DNA of 64,000 bases from Nostoc sp. CMAA1605. Its GTDB lineage: Bacteria > Cyanobacteriota > Cyanobacteriia > Cyanobacteriales > Nostocaceae. A model generated the notes under the pieces. It saw nothing but the letters and a program-made list of their open reading frames with translations, was not told where the DNA came from and ran no database searches. The first letter of the stretch is position 1. Every line of letters begins with the position of its first letter. Positions 48,346-56,995 of this stretch are shown here, one piece after another. Location of the stretch: contig NZ_PJIZ01000003.1 of the NCBI RefSeq assembly GCF_021596505.1, forward strand, positions 83,608-147,607, given 5' to 3'. Both the position numbers and the translations under genes were made by a program.

Positions 48346-49059
48346 ATGAGTAGCAATTTAGCCATCAAATTACGTTCTGGTACTCAAAAAGCTCACACAG
48401 CAGCAGAAAATGTGGGATTCATGAAATGCTTTTTGAAGGGGGTTGTAGATAGAGAATGTTTTGCTAAATTTTTAAGCAATCTGTATTTTGTCTACAGTGA
48501 ACTAGAAACCGCAGTCAAAAGTCATGTCAATAACCCCATCATTGCTGCGGTTTACTTTCCAGAATTGAATCGCCAAGCCGCCTTAGAAAAAGACATGGTG
48601 TTTTATTATGGCAGTGAGTGGCGCAATTTGATTACAGCTTCTAGTAGCGCACAGGCGTATATTAATCGCCTTCGCCAACTTTCTGCCCATGAACCTGTAT
48701 TGTTAATTGGTCACACCTATACACGCTATATGGGCGACCTTTCTGGGGGTCAGATGTTGCAAAAAATTGCTCAGTCAACCCTGAAATTATCTGGCTACGA
48801 AGGTACGTCTTTCTATAATTTTGACCAGATTCCCGACAAAGCAGCATTTAAAAACAAGTATCGTCAGGCGATGGATTCATTATCTATTGATGATGCTACA
48901 GGCGATCGCATTGTTGCTGAAGCCAATATTGCTTTCCAATACAATATGCAAATGGCTAGAGATTTAGAGGGTAATTTAATCAAAGCTATTGGTCAAGTAG
49001 TCTTCAATAGCTTGACTCACAACACTAGCCCTGGTAGTACCGAAGCACCAGCAACCTGA
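48346..49059 (+). CDS. ho2: Heme oxygenase
   Basis: 237 residues. It opens heme to biliverdin IX-alpha for phycobilin synthesis. The proximal heme ligand is in KAHTAAENVGFMKCFLKG (near His17), and the distal helix is YTRYMGDLSGGQMLQKIAQ with its flexible glycines. It has a short Ser/Thr/Pro C-terminal tail (NTSPGSTEAPAT). Location beside a second cyclase and hemN suggests the low-oxygen-inducible paralog (HO2), but sequence alone does not separate it from HO1. AAGGAAG precedes the ATG. Confidence 0.9.
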   Translation: MSSNLAIKLRSGTQKAHTAAENVGFMKCFLKGVVDRECFAKFLSNLYFVYSELETAVKSHVNNPIIAAVYFPELNRQAALEKDMVFYYGSEWRNLITASSSAQAYINRLRQLSAHEPVLLIGHTYTRYMGDLSGGQMLQKIAQSTLKLSGYEGTSFYNFDQIPDKAAFKNKYRQAMDSLSIDDATGDRIVAEANIAFQYNMQMARDLEGNLIKAIGQVVFNSLTHNTSPGSTEAPAT

Positions 49060-49459
49060 AAGCGGGGAGGAAGAAGGCAAAATTCAAACAAGCCATCTTT
49101 TACCTTTCTTATGCCCCATTCCCTAATTTGGTTTAAATGAACACATCAGACTCTAGCAGTGAATATTTAAACTAGAAAATAGCTAGAGCAGAGGCATTTT
49201 ATTGGCAATTTGTGACCAATCAAACAACAAATTGTAGACCCTATATACCCATAAACACGACCGTACAGCAAGGCAAAAGTAACAAGTCAAAATTCAAAGT
49301 ATATTGTGTCATTTCAGATGTTATGGAAATTACTGCTGCACTTCAAGTATCTGATAATAAGTAGTAAAAAATACATTTGAATTGATCAAAATCATCAAAG
49401 CTATCTTTTGCCTTTTGACTTTTACCTTTTTGAATGGTCACATTAACTTGGAGGATTTG
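49060..49459. other. Intergenic region between ho2 and hemN
   Basis: 400 bases, AT-rich, without repeat arrays or a supported gene. The frame extending hemN upstream to about 49382 looks like non-coding DNA. Confidence 0.5.
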
Positions 49460-50842
49460 ATGGTTTTTCTGTCGTCTGGAGTCAAATTTGACCTGGAATT
49501 GATTCAAAAGTATGATACACCTGCACCAAGGTATACCAGTTACCCAACTGCGACACAGTTAGCTGAAGGATTTACAGAGAGTGATTTTCGGGAGGCGATC
49601 GCCAGATCCAATCAGAGAAAATCACCTCTTTCTTTATACTTCCATATTCCTTTTTGTCAAAGTGCTTGTTACTTTTGTGGTTGCAATACTGTTATTTCTA
49701 ATAACAGAAATATTGCTAAACCTTATCTAGAAAATTTAGCACAAGAAATCAAGCATACTGCTTCTTTGATTGACCAAGATAGAAAGGTACTGCAAATTCA
49801 TTGGGGTGGTGGTACACCTAATTACTTAGATTGTGAGCAGGTAGAATTTTTGTGGAAACAAATTACCCGCAACTTCAACCTTGATCCACAAGCTGAAGTT
49901 TCTATTGAGATTAACCCCCGCTACGTTGACGAAGATTACATTTTCTTTCTTAGGGAAATTGGGTTTAATCGCGTTAGCTTTGGTATCCAAGACTTTAATA
50001 GCAAAGTACAAGTAGCTGTCAACCGCGTCCAACCAGAAGAGATGTTATATAACGTCATGAGTTGGATTAAAGCGGCTCAGTTTGAAAGTGTGAATGTGGA
50101 TTTAATCTATGGTTTACCTTATCAAACTTTACAAACATTTCGCGAGACAGTACAGAAGACAGTTGCATTAGATCCAGATCGGATTGTGGTGTTTAACTTT
50201 GCTTACGTACCTTGGTTGAAACCAGCACAAAAGCATATTCCTGTGGAAGCATTACCCGAACCCCAGGAAAAGCTAGAAATTCTGCAAATGACCATTGAGG
50301 AATTGACAAAAAGCCAATATTTATTTATTGGGATGGATCATTTTGCCAAACCTAACGATGAATTAGCGATCGCGCAACGTAACCGCACTCTGCAACGTAA
50401 CTTCCAAGGCTATACCACCCACGCTGGTACGGATTTATTTGGCTTTGGTGCTACGTCCATTAGTATGTTACATGATGCTTACGTACAAAATCATAAGCAG
50501 TTAAAAGAATATTATCAAGCTGTTGGTAGTGATACTTTACCAATTAGTAAAGGTGTAAAACTCACCGATGATGATATCTTGAGACGCGATGTGATTATGT
50601 GCATTATGTCCAATTTTCAGCTAAATAAGTCAGAAATAGCCGAAAAATACGGGATAAACTTTGATGAGTATTTTGCCCTAGAACTAGAGTTATTAGAGCC
50701 ATTAGCAGCTGATGGTTTAGTGAATTTATCGACTAACCATATCCAAATTACGGATATTGGTAGATTACTGGTACGAAATGTTGCTGTAGTTTTTGATACT
50801 CACAATCAAACACCAGAAAAACATTTCTCCCGTGCCATATAA
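49460..50842 (+). CDS. hemN: Oxygen-independent coproporphyrinogen III oxidase
   Basis: 460 residues from ATG 49460, chosen because GGAGGA lies five bases upstream and because the N terminus SGVKFDLELIQKYDTPAPRY aligns with HemN. Radical SAM enzyme that decarboxylates coproporphyrinogen III without O2. The cluster motif is FCQSACYFCGC (Cx3CxxC), preceded by PRYTSYPTA; GGGTPNYL, EINPRYVDE and VSFGIQDF are SAM-binding and family motifs. It completes the low-oxygen tetrapyrrole set with the cyclase and heme oxygenase nearby. HemW-like proteins lack the N-terminal PRYTSYP, so true HemN is favoured. Confidence 0.94.
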   Translation: MVFLSSGVKFDLELIQKYDTPAPRYTSYPTATQLAEGFTESDFREAIARSNQRKSPLSLYFHIPFCQSACYFCGCNTVISNNRNIAKPYLENLAQEIKHTASLIDQDRKVLQIHWGGGTPNYLDCEQVEFLWKQITRNFNLDPQAEVSIEINPRYVDEDYIFFLREIGFNRVSFGIQDFNSKVQVAVNRVQPEEMLYNVMSWIKAAQFESVNVDLIYGLPYQTLQTFRETVQKTVALDPDRIVVFNFAYVPWLKPAQKHIPVEALPEPQEKLEILQMTIEELTKSQYLFIGMDHFAKPNDELAIAQRNRTLQRNFQGYTTHAGTDLFGFGATSISMLHDAYVQNHKQLKEYYQAVGSDTLPISKGVKLTDDDILRRDVIMCIMSNFQLNKSEIAEKYGINFDEYFALELELLEPLAADGLVNLSTNHIQITDIGRLLVRNVAVVFDTHNQTPEKHFSRAI

Positions 50843-51032
50843 TATCTAATCTGATCCTGTCAGCTTGTGTTCATGGAACATTTTGGTAATTGGTAGCTGG
50901 TAATTCCCTTCACTTAATTACCTCTGACCAATTACCGACTGTCATCTCATAATACTCATTAAAATAATTTGTTATCCTGGAATAATTCAGTAACTTCCTA
51001 TGCGGAGGACATTCTGAACTTATTAATTCTGA

Positions 51033-51158
51033 TATAGGAATCATATTTGATTTTTGCGAAGCTAGGTACACTTTTATCCCTTTTAACCTGTTCCCTGTTC
51101 CCTGTTCCCCGTTCCCTTACTACGCAAATGATTTCAGGAATCAAAGCGGATTCCTATA
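51033..51158. mobile_element. MITE-like element, copy B (126 bp)
   Basis: TATAGGAATCATATTTGATT at the left and AATCAAAGCGGATTCCTATA at the right form inverted repeats of about 18 bp with TA ends. The core has GCGAAGCTAGGTACACTT and CCTGTTC/CCCTGTT heptamers, as in copies A and C. It lies in the 415-base gap between hemN and the small membrane protein; the rest of that gap holds nothing recognisable. Confidence 0.75.
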
Positions 51159-51257
51159 TATCTATCTTTTGGCTTCAAAAACTTACTTCATCTGGTGGAA
51201 ACGCTAGCAAATCAAGATTGCTAATCTGAGTACAGATGAGATTTTTGAGGACATTAT

Positions 51258-51530
51258 ATGAATATTATTGCTTGGGTAATATTAGGACTATTAGCTGGTG
51301 CGATCGCTAAAGCAATTTATCCTGGAACTCAAGGTGGCGGTATTCTTTCCACAATGATTTTAGGTATCATCGGTGCTTTCATTGGTGGTAGTTTATATAG
51401 TTTATTCGCCACGGGAACTTTACAATTAACTGCTACGAGTTTAAGCTTGCCTGGTCTTTTAATAGCAATTATTGGTGCAATGATTGCTATCTATCTGTGG
51501 GGACTAATTAGCAGAAGCCGCAGTGTGTAA
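51258..51530 (+). CDS. GlsB/YeaQ/YmgE family small membrane protein
   Basis: 90 residues with three hydrophobic segments (MNIIAWVILGLLAGAIAKAI; GGILSTMILGIIGAFIGGSL; LPGLLIAIIGAMIAIYLWGL) and the G-rich pattern of the transglycosylase-associated family. These proteins are stress-linked inner-membrane proteins of unclear function. GAGGAC precedes the ATG. It is about 100 bases upstream of the manganese catalase on the same strand; a shared stress role is possible. Confidence 0.9.
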   Translation: MNIIAWVILGLLAGAIAKAIYPGTQGGGILSTMILGIIGAFIGGSLYSLFATGTLQLTATSLSLPGLLIAIIGAMIAIYLWGLISRSRSV

Positions 51531-51630
51531 AAAATTCAAAATAAGCAAATACTCATTTTGTTATCAAGCATTCAATGTTGTGATGCTTGATCATTTCTTA
51601 CTCAGTTGAAAATATTTGTAGAGGCGGTTC

Positions 51631-52320
51631 ATGTTTTTCCACAAAAAAGAGCCTATTCATGCTGTCAAAGTCGAGGAAGCAAATCCTCGCTTTGCTCAAT
51701 TACTTCTAGAGCAGTTTGGCGGAGCAACAGGAGAATTATCAGCAGCTTTACAATACTGGGTGCAATCATTCCATGTTGAGAATGCTGGAATTCGCGATAT
51801 GCTGCAAGACATTGCCATTGAGGAATTCGGGCATTTAGAAATGGTGGGTAAACTCATTGAGGCTCATACCAAAAATGTGGATCAAACAGATGTTTATAAA
51901 AGCACTCTTTTTGCAGTCAGAGGAATAGGGCCTCACTTTTTAGATAGTCAAGGTAATGCTTGGACTGCAAACTATCTCAATGAAGGCGGAGATGTAGTTA
52001 GAGATTTGCGTGCGAATATTGCAGCTGAGGCTGGCGCGCGTCAAACCTATGAAGAATTAATTAAGCTATGTCCAGACCAAGGTACAAAACAAACTTTAGT
52101 ACATCTTTTGACTAGAGAAGTTTCTCACACCCAGATGTTTATGAAAGCATTAGATTCACTGGGTAAATTAACAGATCCATTCTTTGGCAATATTCAACCT
52201 GATGAGACTGTAGATATTTACTACAATCTATCGACTAATGGTCATGGACAAGATGAACGCGGCCCTTGGAATTCTGAGCCAGCATTTAAATATATTGCCA
52301 ACCCATTAGAAAAAAGGTAA
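51631..52320 (+). CDS. katB: Manganese catalase
   Basis: 229 residues, ferritin-like four-helix bundle with a dimanganese site that disproportionates H2O2. Carboxylate/His ligands lie in GGATGELSAALQY, DIAIEEFGHLEMVGKL, NIAAEAGARQTYEEL and LTREVSHTQMFMKAL. The N terminus MFFHKKEPIHAVKV and the C-terminal YYNLSTNGHGQDERGPW closely match what I remember of Anabaena KatB (Alr3090); the symbol is given on that basis. No signal peptide. GAGG precedes the ATG. Confidence 0.92.
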   Translation: MFFHKKEPIHAVKVEEANPRFAQLLLEQFGGATGELSAALQYWVQSFHVENAGIRDMLQDIAIEEFGHLEMVGKLIEAHTKNVDQTDVYKSTLFAVRGIGPHFLDSQGNAWTANYLNEGGDVVRDLRANIAAEAGARQTYEELIKLCPDQGTKQTLVHLLTREVSHTQMFMKALDSLGKLTDPFFGNIQPDETVDIYYNLSTNGHGQDERGPWNSEPAFKYIANPLEKR

Positions 52321-52435
52321 AAGGCAAAAGGTAAAAGGCAAAAGGCAAAAGGTGAAAGATGAAAGGTAAAAGGTAAAGGGTAAAAAGTTATTCTTTACTT
52401 TTTACTTTTTCCTTTTGAGGTAAGTCAGTTTCCTA
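52321..52435. repeat. STRR heptamer array (AAAGGCA/AAAGGTA)
   Basis: AAAGGCAAAAGGTAAAAGG units on the plus strand followed by the opposite-sense TTTACTTTTTACTTTTTCC, so the two halves can pair into a long hairpin after the catalase gene. It may act as a terminator or mRNA end. A related array is at 63490-63545. Confidence 0.8.
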
Positions 52436-52451
52436 AATTGGAGAGTAGTCT

Positions 52452-53180
52452 GTGATTGTAAATCCAACCCCAAATGGATGGGAAATTATTTATCACCGCG
52501 CCCATGCGTTGTTAGCAGCGCAACTAGCAGGACAATGGCGACGCAAAAATTCTCCAGCACGGATATATGAAACCCTAGCAGCCATTTCTCATCATGATGA
52601 CTTAGAAAAAGAATGGCAAGAAGATAATCTGACTCCCGGAGGCGCGCCAATGGACTTTACCATGCACCAAAAAACCTCCGTGGAAAAACTGGCTGATCTG
52701 GTGAATAATGCCCGTTATCGAGGACGGTGGGTGACTTTATTAATTTCCAAACATATCAGTCGTTTAAATGAGCCAAAACGGGGACAATGTCCTGAACTAG
52801 ATCAATTTCTAGATGAGCAACTGCAAAATCAACAGCGTTGGCGTGAAGAGTTGGGTATCAAAAAAGAAGATGTAGATGCGGCTTATGCGTTTATGCAGTG
52901 GTGCGATCGCCTATCATTAATCTTATGTCAGCAAGAATTACCAGCCGACGAAAGATTTTTAGAAATTAGTTTGGGGCCTGATGGTCAACGTTATGACATT
53001 ATGCAGCGTAGTGATCATTTGCTGACCGTTCAACCCTGGCCTTTTGAGGACGATAAGTTTACAGTTAATGTCGAAGCCTGCGATTTACATCAGGTCAAGT
53101 TTGCCAGTAATGCAGAACTCACTCACGCCCTGCAAACAGCACCGATTAAAGTTTTAGAGTGGACTTTCGTGAGAGCTTAA
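52452..53180 (+). CDS. DUF3891 family protein
   Basis: 242 residues, GTG start at 52452 with GGAGAG upstream. It starts by recognising patterns of an HD-like helical protein: HRAHALLAAQLAGQWRR and ISHHDDLEKEWQED (His-His-Asp), then LISKHISRL and CDRLSLILCQQEL. These His/Asp residues in helical context match DUF3891, thought to belong to the HD superfamily; the enzyme activity is unknown. It follows the catalase on the same strand with a repeat between. Confidence 0.8.
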   Translation: MIVNPTPNGWEIIYHRAHALLAAQLAGQWRRKNSPARIYETLAAISHHDDLEKEWQEDNLTPGGAPMDFTMHQKTSVEKLADLVNNARYRGRWVTLLISKHISRLNEPKRGQCPELDQFLDEQLQNQQRWREELGIKKEDVDAAYAFMQWCDRLSLILCQQELPADERFLEISLGPDGQRYDIMQRSDHLLTVQPWPFEDDKFTVNVEACDLHQVKFASNAELTHALQTAPIKVLEWTFVRA

Positions 53181-53212
53181 AAATCCTCATGATTTCCAGT
53201 CCCCCCACAAAA

Positions 53213-53287
53213 TTAAAAAACGTCCGGGAGTGTTGCCGTGTTTCCACCCCAGACGCTTTTCAATTTCAACTTGCTCCTCACACACAA
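53213..53287 (-). ncRNA. yfr2: Yfr2-family small RNA, copy 1
   Basis: Minus strand, about 75 nt. A 5' single-stranded stretch with GTGTGTGAGGAGCAAG is followed by the stem GCGTCTGGGGTG/CACTCCCGGACGT closing a loop with GGAAACA and then GGCAACA, and a T6 tract (53215-53220). The twice-occurring GGAAACA-type loop is the hallmark I know for cyanobacterial Yfr2-family RNAs, and GTGTGAGGAG is complementary to the conserved CUCCUCACAC of Yfr1. A TATTCT box (53292-53297 complement) lies at the right place for a -10. Ends are estimated. Confidence 0.75.
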
Positions 53288-53374
53288 CTAGAGAATATCA
53301 CTTATTTTTTATCCAGTAAATTTGGAGTGTGACACTTTCTTAAGTGTACAAATATCGCTGGTTTTACCACCTAA

Positions 53375-53449
53375 TTAAAAAACGCCTGGGAGTGTGACCG
53401 TGTTTCCACCCCAGACGTTTTTTAATTTCAACTTACTCCTCACACACAA
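53375..53449 (-). ncRNA. yfr2: Yfr2-family small RNA, copy 2
   Basis: Same layout as copy 1: 5' GTGTGTGAGGAGTAAG, stem ACGTCTGGGGTG/CACTCCCAGGCGT, loop with GGAAACACGG then TCACAC (second motif altered), T6 tract (53377-53382). A TAATTT box is at about 53454-53459 on the complement. Its anti-Yfr1 stretch GTGTGAGGAGT is the full complement of ACTCCTCACAC. Confidence 0.75.
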
Positions 53450-53647
53450 ATAGAAATTATCATTATGTCTGAGAAAATGGCAAGTATTATATTTAACTCT
53501 TTATAAAAACTTCATATTAATCAAGATAATCTGTGGAAATACGGGATACAAAATTCACAATTAAGAAAGCTTCATACTACTAGGTAGGTTTGACGGGTAT
53601 GTATCTTTTCCCCTCACAAAACTGGCAGATGTCAAAACCACAGCCAA

Positions 53648-53722
53648 TTAAAAAGCGTTTGGACGTGTTGCCGTGTTTCCACTCCAAACGCTCTTTATTT
53701 TCAACTTGCTCCTCACACACAA
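53648..53722 (-). ncRNA. yfr2: Yfr2-family small RNA, copy 3
   Basis: Same layout with the most regular stem: AGCGTTTGGA pairs completely with TCCAAACGCT, loop GTGGAAACACGGCAAC, then T5 (53650-53654). Relative to copies 1 and 2 several stem positions change on both sides with pairing kept, which supports a conserved RNA structure. A TATTCT box is at about 53726-53731 on the complement. About 200 bases separate it from copy 2; that spacer has no gene. Confidence 0.75.
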
Positions 53723-53792
53723 CTAGAGAATAACACTGTCACACAAGACCGACTAGTAATATAAGTGACACTTTGCAAACTGCACCATGAGA

Positions 53793-53905
53793 TGGGGATT
53801 GGGGATTGGGGATTGGTGATTGGGAATTGGGGGTTGGGGATTGGGGATTGGGGACTGGGGATTGGGGATTGGGGATTGGGGATTGGGGATTGGGGATTGG
53901 GAGAC
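53793..53905. repeat. STRR heptamer array (GGGGATT)
   Basis: About 15 GGGGATT/GGGAATT units followed by CCCTATG/CCCCATG units up to about 53965, between the Yfr2 array and the 3' end of purH. Confidence 0.92.
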
Positions 53906-53972
53906 AAGGTAAATTTTATCCCCATGCCCTATGCCCTATGCCCCATGCCCTATGCCCCATGCCCAATTCGGA

Positions 53973-55511
53973 TTAGTGTAGAAAATGACGTATACCAGTC
54001 AATACCATGACTAAACCTAGTTCATTAGCAGCTTTGATGGAATCTTGATCACGTAAGCTTCCACCTGGTTGGACGATCGCAGTAATACCTGCGGCGGCGG
54101 CTGTTCTGACAGAATCATCAAAGGGGAAAAATCCGTCACTGGCGAGAATCGCTCCTTTGGCTTTATCTCCGGCTTGTTCGAGGGCGATTTTGGTTGAACC
54201 AACGCGGTTCATTTGTCCAGCACCGACACCTAGAGTAGTGCGATCGCTTGTGAGGACGATGGCATTAGATTTAACGTGTTTGCAAACTTTCCACGCAAAT
54301 AACAATTCTGCTAATTCATCAGCCGTGGGTTGACGGTCGGTGACGACTTGCCATTTACTAGTGTCAGCGATCGCATCGTCCGCAGTCTGCACCAAGAAAC
54401 CGCCAGCAATTTGTTTCACCAGAGTTTTCGGCCCACTACTCAAATCTGCTAAAGTCAAAACCCGGACATTAGATTTTTTAGCCAGAATTTTTTGGGCTTC
54501 TGCATCACAATCAGGTGCAACTACGCATTCTAGAAATGTTTTAGTTAATTCAGTGGCGGTAGCTGCATCAATGGAACGGTTGAGGGCGACAATACCACCA
54601 AAAGCAGAGATAGAATCAGCATTAAAAGCCTTTTGATAAGCTTCAACCAAGGTATTGCCTAACGCCGTACCGCAGGGATTGGTATGTTTGATAATGGTAG
54701 CGGCTGGCGTATCAGGAAATTCAGCAATAATGCGGCGGGCGGCTTCTAAATCCACCAAGTTATTGTAACTGAGTTCTTTTCCTTGGAGTTTTGTCGCCGC
54801 AGCCCAACCGCTTGCAGTTGTACCAGTTTGATACCAAGTAGCAGGTTGGTGGGGGTTTTCACCGTAACGCAGAGATTGTAATTCTGTACCGTTGAGGGTG
54901 TATTGTTGGGGGAGGGAAGTTTGGGATTGTTGAGACAGGTAGGAAGCGATCGCCTGATCATAACTAGCTGTATGCGAAAATCCCTTCAAAGCTGCTTTTT
55001 GACGGAATTCTAGGGAAGCTTCCCCGTTATTTTGCCGTAATTCCTGCAAATACTCATCATACTGTGCTGGGTCACATAATACCGTCAGATGAGCAAAATT
55101 CTTTGATGAAGCCCTCAACATCGCCGGGCCACCAATATCAATTTGTTCCACAGCTTCAGCTAATGTTACCCCTGGTTTAGCAATAGTCGCCTCAAAGGGA
55201 TAAAGATTCACGACTACCAAATCAATCGGGCGAATTTGGTTATTTTCCAAGTCTGTCACATCTTGAGGTACATCCCGCCGAGCTAAAATGCCGCCATGAA
55301 TCCGAGGATGGAGAGTTTTTACACGTCCACCTAAAATTTCCGGTGAACCAGTGTATTCCGAAACCTTGGTAACAGGTATTCCCGCATCTTTGAGGGCTTG
55401 GGCTGTTCCCCCACTGCTGATTAAATCAAATTCAAATTCTTCTACCAAGCTACGGGCTAAGTCAATTAAACCAGTTTTATTAGATACACTCAGCAGTGCT
55501 AGACGCGCCAT
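53973..55511 (-). CDS. purH: Bifunctional AICAR formyltransferase/IMP cyclohydrolase
   Basis: 512 residues, the last two steps of de novo IMP synthesis. N-terminal IMP cyclohydrolase: [38 protein letters not shown] near 65. C-terminal AICAR formyltransferase: [15 protein letters not shown] near 215, [16 protein letters not shown] near 265 (catalytic Lys-His), [18 protein letters not shown] near 460 and a C-terminal RHFLH. A GAGGAA site precedes the ATG. Single gene on the minus strand; the three Yfr2 copies lie downstream. Confidence 0.97.
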   Translation of the reverse strand: MARLALLSVSNKTGLIDLARSLVEEFEFDLISSGGTAQALKDAGIPVTKVSEYTGSPEILGGRVKTLHPRIHGGILARRDVPQDVTDLENNQIRPIDLVVVNLYPFEATIAKPGVTLAEAVEQIDIGGPAMLRASSKNFAHLTVLCDPAQYDEYLQELRQNNGEASLEFRQKAALKGFSHTASYDQAIASYLSQQSQTSLPQQYTLNGTELQSLRYGENPHQPATWYQTGTTASGWAAATKLQGKELSYNNLVDLEAARRIIAEFPDTPAATIIKHTNPCGTALGNTLVEAYQKAFNADSISAFGGIVALNRSIDAATATELTKTFLECVVAPDCDAEAQKILAKKSNVRVLTLADLSSGPKTLVKQIAGGFLVQTADDAIADTSKWQVVTDRQPTADELAELLFAWKVCKHVKSNAIVLTSDRTTLGVGAGQMNRVGSTKIALEQAGDKAKGAILASDGFFPFDDSVRTAAAAGITAIVQPGGSLRDQDSIKAANELGLVMVLTGIRHFLH

Positions 55512-55837
55512 GTCTCAATTCCTCAAATTTAGCGGGTGATGCCAAAGACCACAATTTTTACATAACCCTGGCTTCACTTCAATACCATGAGGAATAATTG
55601 TGCTTTAAGCTTTGTCTAAATGCCGTAAACTTGTAAAAATATATTGGCATCGTAATGAAGTATTGTCAAATTTTGCTAAAGGCATTGAGATGAGCGCAAA
55701 AAAATTAGCAGAAAATTTATAAAAACATACTTCTTGAAACTGCATTATTAAAATTGAATAGATTATCAGCAACTTAAAAGTAAATACTGTCAAGAGATAA
55801 ACTAATCACTAATTCAAGTTAATCGGTAATAAGTTAA
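55512..55837. other. Intergenic region between purH and the TIR gene
   Basis: 326 bases, AT-rich toward the right, divergent. No repeat arrays, hairpins with T-runs or supported frames; it should contain promoters for both neighbours. Confidence 0.5.
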
Positions 55838-56929
55838 ATGTCAGGATCTAAGCTTGTCAAAGTTTTTTATTGTTGCTCTGACTCTGCAAAAGATGTACAA
55901 CTGCGACAAAAACTAGAAAATCATCTCAAAATCTTGGAACGGCAGCGAGTGATTATTAGTTGGCATAGAGGTATGATTAGTCCTGGAAAAGAACGGGCAG
56001 CAGAGATTGATAGGCAATTAAACACAGCTGATATAATTTTGGTGCTAATTAGTTCAGATTTGATAGCTGCCGATGACCACTGGGAATTTGTGACGAAACA
56101 GGCGATGCAAAGGCATAGATCTGGACAGGCGCGTGTTATTCCTATTCTTCTTCGTCCTGTTTTTAATATTTGGAAACCTGCTTTAGATAACCTCACAGCC
56201 TTGCCAACTTTGCTAGAAAGAGAAAAAGCTGTTACTGATTGGGGTCAGCATGATAAAGCTTTTGAAAATATTGCACAAGGTATAAAAAAAGTAGCCCAAG
56301 AACTTACTGATCCTACCTTCCATATTAAACACTATTCACAGCAGACGGGGGTAGTTGTAATATCTGTTGTACAGGCTACTTGTAATTTTCTTATACACAT
56401 CGTAAGGTCAACCTTGTTCTCTGTATTTAAGCCATCAAGGACTCGTCGGCATCGTAGAGCCAGCAAGAGAGCTAATCAAATAGTTATTTTAATTGCAGTA
56501 TGTAGTGTTCTTATATCTTTATTTTTCTGGCAAGCAGGTATATATAAAAGTTTTTTGTTAATATCTAATCCTACTATAGAATCCACAGAAAACATTAATT
56601 ATTCTGGATGGATATGGTTAGGTATAGTTAAAAATCATCCAGGTGCTTTGTCTCCTGGAGAACCGTTAGTTGTTGAACAAAAAAATATCGCAGAATACCC
56701 TAGCATTGATCCTCTCGTTTTTCCATCACCAGGAGCAATAGTAACGGTTAAACAACTTGTAGATTTAAGACAAGAAAAATCTTTAATTTCAGAACCAATT
56801 CATAGATTTCAAGGTGGAGAGAAGTTGGTCATACTTAAAGTAGAGCCTTTAAAAAAGGCTAGTAGAAATTCAGTCTATATCCGATTGATGGCAAAAGTTC
56901 GTTGTCATCACAATTGTGAGAAAAAATAG
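55838..56929 (+). CDS. Membrane-anchored TIR-domain protein
   Basis: 363 residues. Residues about 7-155 form a TIR domain: KVFYCCSDSAKDVQLRQKL, box-2 like SWHRGMISPGKERAAEID, and ILVLISSDLIAADDHWEF followed by ARVIPILLRP. One membrane helix lies at about 213-232 after a very basic stretch (RTRRHRRASKR). The C-terminal 130 residues (GWIWLGIVKNHPGALSPGEP, GAIVTVKQLVDL) look like an extracytoplasmic beta-rich module reminiscent of SH3-like cyanobacterial domains. In NADase TIRs the helix after the SPDF-like strand has a catalytic Glu (IEMK); at the aligned place here is Val85 (WEFVTK), with Glu83 two residues earlier. Enzyme activity is therefore doubtful. Confidence 0.85.
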   Translation: MSGSKLVKVFYCCSDSAKDVQLRQKLENHLKILERQRVIISWHRGMISPGKERAAEIDRQLNTADIILVLISSDLIAADDHWEFVTKQAMQRHRSGQARVIPILLRPVFNIWKPALDNLTALPTLLEREKAVTDWGQHDKAFENIAQGIKKVAQELTDPTFHIKHYSQQTGVVVISVVQATCNFLIHIVRSTLFSVFKPSRTRRHRRASKRANQIVILIAVCSVLISLFFWQAGIYKSFLLISNPTIESTENINYSGWIWLGIVKNHPGALSPGEPLVVEQKNIAEYPSIDPLVFPSPGAIVTVKQLVDLRQEKSLISEPIHRFQGGEKLVILKVEPLKKASRNSVYIRLMAKVRCHHNCEKK

Positions 56930-56995
56930 TCTAAAGCAATTACATCGAAGATTTAAGAGCTTCAGTAATTTTCCTGTGAAATAGGGAATAAGGCA

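Noticed and set aside
53265..53290. Yfr1 RNA on the plus strand, because of CTCCTCACAC
   Set aside because: The copies lack the Yfr1 stem-loop pair on that strand, while the minus strand has the GGAAACA loop, a T-tract and a promoter box in all three copies; it is better explained as Yfr2 with a Yfr1-complementary region.
53211..53731. CRISPR array from the three similar repeats
   Set aside because: Repeats of about 85 bases with unequal spacers of about 77 and 190 bases, internal secondary structure and no cas genes.
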